Shown here piece by piece: positions 31,525 to 35,622 of a DNA stretch of 35,622 bases (the stretch's first letter is position 1; each line of letters begins with the position of its first letter). Location of the stretch: positions 1-35,622 of the forward strand of contig CAYNLK010000060.1 in NCBI GenBank assembly GCA_964398055.1. The letters are read 5' to 3'. The notes under the pieces are model-generated. The model was not told the origin of the DNA. It searched no databases and saw nothing but the letters and a program-made list of their open reading frames with translations. The translations under genes were made by a program, and so were the position numbers. This DNA comes from CAYNLK01 sp964398055 (GTDB taxonomy: Bacteria > Chloroflexota > Anaerolineae > 4572-78 > J111).

Positions 31525-33150
31525 ATGATCACCAACCCAGCCACCATCCCCTGTATCAATCCGGCGACCGGCCTGCAATTTGCCGAAGCGCCAATAACCT
31601 CACCAACGGCAGTGCAGCAGGCTCACCGGGAGATGAGGCTGGCTTTGCTGACCTGGAGCCAGCAGCCGGTCACCGAACGGGTGCGGATTCTCCGCCAGTT
31701 CCAGAGTCTGCTGCTCGACTCGCTGGATGAGATCACCGCCGTGATCAACCGGGACTGTGGCAAGAGCCGGCAGGATGCCTTGCTGGAGCTATTTGTCACT
31801 CTCGATTTGTTGCAGCAGTATTGCCGCTACGCCCCGCGCTGGCTGGCCCGGCAGCGGGTCTCGCAGGGATTAGCCTTTTTCAAACGCTGTTATGTGGAAT
31901 ATCGCCCTCGCGGGGTAGTGGCCGTGATTTCGCCCTGGAACTATCCCTTTGCTCTGGCGGTGGGGCCGGTTATCTCGGCGCTGCTGGCCGGCAACACGGT
32001 GCTGCTCAAGCCGTCCGAGGAGAGCGCGGCCACCGGCCTGCTGATCGAGCAGTTGTTTGTCCGGGCGCCGGAACTGGCGCCATTTGTGCGGGTGCTGCCC
32101 GGCGACGGCAGCACCGGCGCGGCCCTGGTCGAGGCCGGTCCTGACTACATCTTTTTGACCGGTTCTGTCCCGACCGCCAAAAAAGTGTTACGGGCGGCCG
32201 CCGAAAATCTGACCCCGGTCGCCTGTGAGTTAGGCGGTAAGGATGCCATGATTGTGCTGGAGGATGCCGATCTGGATCAGGCCGCCCGGTGGGGCCTGTG
32301 GGGGGCCACCTTCAACGCCGGGCAGACCTGTATGGGCGTCGAGCGGGTCTACGTGGTCGAGCCGGTGTACGACCGGTTTGTGACCCGGATGATCGCCGAG
32401 GCCAAGCTGCTCAAGCCGGGTTACAGTGATCGCCCGGACAGCCCGCACCATTTCGGGCCAATTACCACGGCGCGCCAGGTTGAGATCATCGAGCGCCACC
32501 TGGCCGAAGCCGTCGCCCAGGGGGCGCGGATTGTCTACGGCGGCCGGCGGCAGGGGATGTTCTTTGAACCAACGATTGTGGTCGATGTCGATCACCGGAT
32601 GCGCTTGATGCGCGAGGAGACCTTCGGCCCGATTCTGCCGATCATGAAGGTTAGAGATGAGGCCGAGGCGATCCGGCTGGCCAACGACAGCGACTACGGT
32701 CTGGGCGGCTCGGTTTGGAGTGAGAATCTGGCCCGGGCCGAACGCGTCGCCCACCGGCTGCAGGCCGGCTCGGTGCTGATCAACGACTCGCTGGTGCAGT
32801 ATGGGGTGCCGCTGCTGCCTTTTGGCGGGGTCAAGAAATCGGGCAGCGGCCGGACTCACGGCCGGGAGGGCTTGCTGGCCTTTACCCAGTCGCACGCTTA
32901 CCTGGTCGGCCGGCCGCCGTTGCCCTTTGACCTGGCCACGCTGGTGCGCCGGCCGGGTCATTATCGCCTGGCCGCAGCCTTGCTGCACCTGGTCTTTGGC
33001 GTCACGCCCCGGCAGAAAGTCCAGCCGGTGGCCGGTATGATACAGGGTAGGCGGTGGGGAGTCACGTCCCGTAACATTGCTGCAGGCGGTATCATAGGGG
33101 GCTTGATGGCGCTGCTGGCTTTTGGGCTATGGCGCAGTCGTCGAAACTGA
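31525..33150 (+). CDS. aldehyde dehydrogenase with C-terminal membrane anchor
   Basis: A 541-residue NAD(P)-dependent aldehyde dehydrogenase that oxidises an aldehyde to a carboxylate; the substrate is undetermined. Residues to about 465 are the catalytic domain: VAVISPWNYPFALAVG (cofactor loop), FLTGSVPTAKKV, CELGGKDAMIVL (catalytic Glu), FNAGQTCMGVERVYV (nucleophile Cys) and EETFGPILPIM. A further 70 or so residues end in a hydrophobic helix, AAGGIIGGLMALLAFGLW, followed by basic residues. A C-terminal anchor recalls the fatty-aldehyde dehydrogenase class, so a membrane-derived long-chain aldehyde is a reasonable guess. GGGAG precedes the ATG, and a weak TATAAA box lies at 31484. Confidence 0.9.
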   Translation: MITNPATIPCINPATGLQFAEAPITSPTAVQQAHREMRLALLTWSQQPVTERVRILRQFQSLLLDSLDEITAVINRDCGKSRQDALLELFVTLDLLQQYCRYAPRWLARQRVSQGLAFFKRCYVEYRPRGVVAVISPWNYPFALAVGPVISALLAGNTVLLKPSEESAATGLLIEQLFVRAPELAPFVRVLPGDGSTGAALVEAGPDYIFLTGSVPTAKKVLRAAAENLTPVACELGGKDAMIVLEDADLDQAARWGLWGATFNAGQTCMGVERVYVVEPVYDRFVTRMIAEAKLLKPGYSDRPDSPHHFGPITTARQVEIIERHLAEAVAQGARIVYGGRRQGMFFEPTIVVDVDHRMRLMREETFGPILPIMKVRDEAEAIRLANDSDYGLGGSVWSENLARAERVAHRLQAGSVLINDSLVQYGVPLLPFGGVKKSGSGRTHGREGLLAFTQSHAYLVGRPPLPFDLATLVRRPGHYRLAAALLHLVFGVTPRQKVQPVAGMIQGRRWGVTSRNIAAGGIIGGLMALLAFGLWRSRRN

Positions 33151-33181
33151 ATTAGGGTCAGTGGCTTTTGACAATTGCGTG

Positions 33182-33210
33182 TGGACAAAAGGCCAACATT
33201 CCGGTATGAT
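33182..33210 (+). promoter_or_regulatory. promoter of the restriction-modification cassette
   Basis: TGGACA (33182-33187), a 17-bp spacer and TATGAT (33205-33210) lie 30 bp before the methyltransferase ATG, which also has AGAGGT. A TTGACA at 33168 has no -10 box at the right distance. No controller-protein gene or C-box is seen. Confidence 0.55.
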
Positions 33211-33239
33211 AAGGTCAAGAGTGTTTAGAGGTTATTCAA

Positions 33240-34649
33240 ATGACTGCAAATCAATTAACCCTACCATTTGGCAACCCTGATCAAGTTGAAGCAGAAGCAA
33301 CTTATCGAGAGAAACTAATTGAACTTCTCTCAAAAGATTTGGATTTTCACGATCAGGATAGCGGCTATGCTTCTCACAACTTTCACTCTTTTCCAGCAAA
33401 ATTTCCTCCCCAGTTGCCACGCAAATTTATTGCAGCCTTGACCAAACCCGGTGACACTGTTCTTGACCCTATGACCGGCTCAGGAACTACGGTCGTCGAA
33501 GCATTTCTGTTAGGGAGGCGGGGAGTTGGTTTTGATATTGATCCGCTTGCCCTGGCTATTTCTGAAGTCAAAGTATCGCTTCTTAACCCAGAGGAAGTTG
33601 CCAGGGTTGGCGATACAATTCTGGCACAAGCAACACTTTCCGTAAATGGAAGACGTAGTGAACTGGAAAAAGCTTTGGATATAAGGTGGAACTCTGACAC
33701 CAAAAAATTTATCGACTACTGGTTTGCTTATGAAACGCAAATTGAATTGCTGGCGCTCATCACTGAAATCGAAAAGATATCCAATCCAGTAATCAGGGCT
33801 TTCTTTGAATTAGTTTTCTCCGCCATCATTATCACCAAATCAGGTGGAGTTTCATTGGCTTTCGATTTGGCGCATACCCGTCCTCATCGAGCTAAGGTTG
33901 TGTTTAACAGAACTGGTCAGCTTCTGTTGGGCCAAGAACCGGTAAACAATGACTCGGACCGAAGAAGATTTCTAACAAAAACTTTGCGTTCTGCTTTGGA
34001 TGAGTTTAATAAGCGCTACCAACAAAACCTCAAGAGTTTGCTGAAACCTGGCTTGGGAAAAATTCGCCCTCAATTTAAATATGGTAACGCTCAAAATTTA
34101 CCTCTTGATGAGGCCACGATTGATTTGATTGTCACGTCTCCTCCTTATGCCTCAAATGCCATTGATTATATGCGAGCGCACAAATTCTCTTTAGTATGGA
34201 TGGGACATTCTATAACTGAACTTGGGTATAAGCGCCAGGAATACATCGGCGGTGAAAGTTTGATTGGGTTTGAATTTGAAGCATTACCTGAAAAGACAGC
34301 CGAAGTCGTGGCGGATATATCTAAGCGTGACTCCAAGAAAGGACACGTGTTACATCGTTATTACTCGGAGATGACGCGAACTTTGAGGGAAATGTTTCGA
34401 GTATTAAAACCGGGTAAGGCAGCCATTGTAGTTGTGGGTAGTTCTATACTGCGGGGTCGAGATACAGAAACTCAAATCTGCTTGGCTGATATAGGTCAAA
34501 AAATTGGTTTTGAAGTGCCGAAAATTGGTGTTCGGAATTTGGATCGTGATCGAAGAATGATGCCAGCCGGTTTCAAGCTTGACTTGAATTCGCAAATTCA
34601 GCAACGAATGCACGAAGAATATGTCATCGGCTTTTATAAACCAAAGTGA
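33240..34649 (+). CDS. type II DNA amino-methyltransferase (SPPY type, probably N4-cytosine)
   Basis: A 469-residue methyltransferase. The SAM-binding motif LDPMTGSGTTVVEAF (about 75-89) comes after NFHSFPAKFPPQLP, and the catalytic motif TSPPY (299-303) comes late, the order of beta-class amino-methyltransferases. SPPY rather than NPPY or DPPY favours N4-cytosine. A 190-residue stretch between the motifs probably contains the target-recognition region. It is followed after 27 bp by an NgoMIV-family endonuclease, whose site it should protect. Codons are AT-richer than in the upstream genes, pointing to transfer. Confidence 0.9.
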   Translation: MTANQLTLPFGNPDQVEAEATYREKLIELLSKDLDFHDQDSGYASHNFHSFPAKFPPQLPRKFIAALTKPGDTVLDPMTGSGTTVVEAFLLGRRGVGFDIDPLALAISEVKVSLLNPEEVARVGDTILAQATLSVNGRRSELEKALDIRWNSDTKKFIDYWFAYETQIELLALITEIEKISNPVIRAFFELVFSAIIITKSGGVSLAFDLAHTRPHRAKVVFNRTGQLLLGQEPVNNDSDRRRFLTKTLRSALDEFNKRYQQNLKSLLKPGLGKIRPQFKYGNAQNLPLDEATIDLIVTSPPYASNAIDYMRAHKFSLVWMGHSITELGYKRQEYIGGESLIGFEFEALPEKTAEVVADISKRDSKKGHVLHRYYSEMTRTLREMFRVLKPGKAAIVVVGSSILRGRDTETQICLADIGQKIGFEVPKIGVRNLDRDRRMMPAGFKLDLNSQIQQRMHEEYVIGFYKPK

Positions 34650-34676
34650 TAGTACTTTCTATTTGGGAGAAGTTTC

Positions 34677-35540
34677 ATGAACATTGCAGAACTCCGGCAA
34701 GAGTATCATGATCGTATTTGCAGCGAAATTATCAGAATCAAACGGGACAGCAAAAAGGGAGATTACCCCAATTTTGCCGATGGGGATAACAGATCAAGTG
34801 TAGCCATTGCTTGGGCGATTGTTAATCGATTAAGCCATTCAAAGAATTACAAGAATATCACTGGTCAGACTGCCGGTAACCGTTTTGAGCATCTCACCAA
34901 GGAGTTTTTGGAGAAAGCCTTCAACCTCTTACAGCATTTGCGACCCGGCGATTGGTATTACACCACTGAACACACTGCGATCTCAGGGTTTTATCAATAT
35001 GACCATTTGACGTATCTGCAACAAGTAATCAGTAGTGACAAAGTCTTGGGATCCGCTCTTGGCGGTGATTATATTGTCAAACCAGACATCATCATAGGCA
35101 GACTGCCGGTTTCTGATGAAGAAATTAATCGTTTGGGTGAAGTTGTAAGAAATGATGATGCCTGCGTTAGATTATCCCCTCTTCGTAAGACTAATCACCC
35201 TGATACACGTCCAATCCTCCACGCCAGCATCTCCTGCAAATGGACGATCAGAAGCGATAGGTCACAAAATACGCGTACTGAAGCGTTGAACCTGGTCAGA
35301 AATCGCAAAGGTCACACTCCCCACATTGTCACTGTTATTGCCGAACCACTGCCGACCCGGATTGCCTCGCTGGCCCTTGGTACAGGCGATTTGGATTGTG
35401 TCTATCACTTTGCCTTACCGGAGCTGCAAGAGGCAATCAAAGGAATTGGAAATGAAGATCAACTCGATATGCTAAACATCATGATCGATGGCAAGCGTTT
35501 GCGTGATATCAGCGACCTCCCCTTTGATTTAGCCACTTGA
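34677..35540 (+). CDS. type II restriction endonuclease, NgoMIV family
   Basis: A 287-residue endonuclease very like NgoMIV (recognises GCCGGC, cuts after the first G, works as a tetramer). Shared blocks include ITGQTAGNRFEHL, LQHLRPGDW, KPDIII, HASISCKWTIRSD, LNLVRNRKG, ALGTGDLDCVYHFALPEL and DGKRLRDISDLP. The active site is complete: Glu71, Asp137, Cys187-Lys188 and Glu202 correspond to the metal-binding set. The site may be GCCGGC, since the DNA-contacting IRSDR segment is conserved. GGGAGAAG precedes the ATG. The window ends 82 bp later with no further gene. Confidence 0.93.
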   Translation: MNIAELRQEYHDRICSEIIRIKRDSKKGDYPNFADGDNRSSVAIAWAIVNRLSHSKNYKNITGQTAGNRFEHLTKEFLEKAFNLLQHLRPGDWYYTTEHTAISGFYQYDHLTYLQQVISSDKVLGSALGGDYIVKPDIIIGRLPVSDEEINRLGEVVRNDDACVRLSPLRKTNHPDTRPILHASISCKWTIRSDRSQNTRTEALNLVRNRKGHTPHIVTVIAEPLPTRIASLALGTGDLDCVYHFALPELQEAIKGIGNEDQLDMLNIMIDGKRLRDISDLPFDLAT

Positions 35541-35622
35541 ATACAGATTCCATGAACTTATCAAAATTCGGGATGGTTCAATTACGGTCAGAGATAGGTT
35601 GACACTTTTGGCAGCTTAAAAA

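Overview
The window looks like a piece of a GC-rich bacterial chromosome, most likely a member of the Chloroflexota (Anaerolineae-like). This assignment is an inference. It rests on the Thr/Pro-rich linkers of the two DUF4230 proteins, a LysM-TupA tungstate-binding protein, a GldF-GldG-type ABC exporter, the style of the dispersed 7-bp tandem repeats, and general resemblance of the proteins. No rRNA or tRNA gene is visible to confirm it.

Layout. (1) 1-1690, plus strand: a SorC-type regulator with a near-perfect sigma70 promoter, translationally coupled to a GNAT acetyltransferase. (2) 1755-6629, minus strand: a three-gene unit (pseudo-receiver coiled-coil protein and two tandem membrane-anchored DUF4230 proteins) ending at a hairpin, then purH and an RCK/TrkA-N membrane protein. 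(3) 6712-18943, minus strand: a long biosynthetic array running hisG-hisD-truncated GNAT-hisC-HAD pseudoenzyme-hisB-hisH-hisA-trpF-like-tryptophanase-hisF-dodecin-purA-hisE. Several joints are ATGA overlaps or gaps of only a few bases. hisI and a recognisable histidinol-phosphate phosphatase are missing. With purH and purA the array follows AICAR: HisF/HisH release it, PurH turns it into IMP, and PurA uses the IMP. (4) 19134-23778, plus strand: a single-domain response regulator, a ModE-type DNA-binding domain, a GntR-HTH/PBP-domain regulator behind a promoter that overlaps a perfect 14-bp inverted repeat, and a tungstate-type ABC importer (tupA-tupB-tupC). (5) 23775-25673, minus strand: dnaK, whose stop codon overlaps that of tupC, without grpE or dnaJ beside it. 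(6) 26119-31155, minus strand: an ABC exporter operon (ATPase, fused GldF-GldG protein, DUF4340 protein). (7) 31525-33150, plus strand: an aldehyde dehydrogenase with a C-terminal membrane anchor. (8) 33240-35540, plus strand: an AT-richer type II restriction-modification cassette, an amino-methyltransferase with an NgoMIV-family endonuclease, probably acquired by transfer.

Intergenic DNA is rich in simple tandem repeats (7-mers at three loci, a 15-mer composite, CCAT tetramers) and in palindromes, including an 18-bp-arm palindrome flanked by 20-bp direct repeats before the aldehyde dehydrogenase gene. The most interesting points are the two apparently catalytically altered enzymes in the histidine array (a HAD protein without its Asp pair and a TrpF without its Cys), the pseudo-receiver/DUF4230 operon, and the tungstate locus with its palindromic operator.
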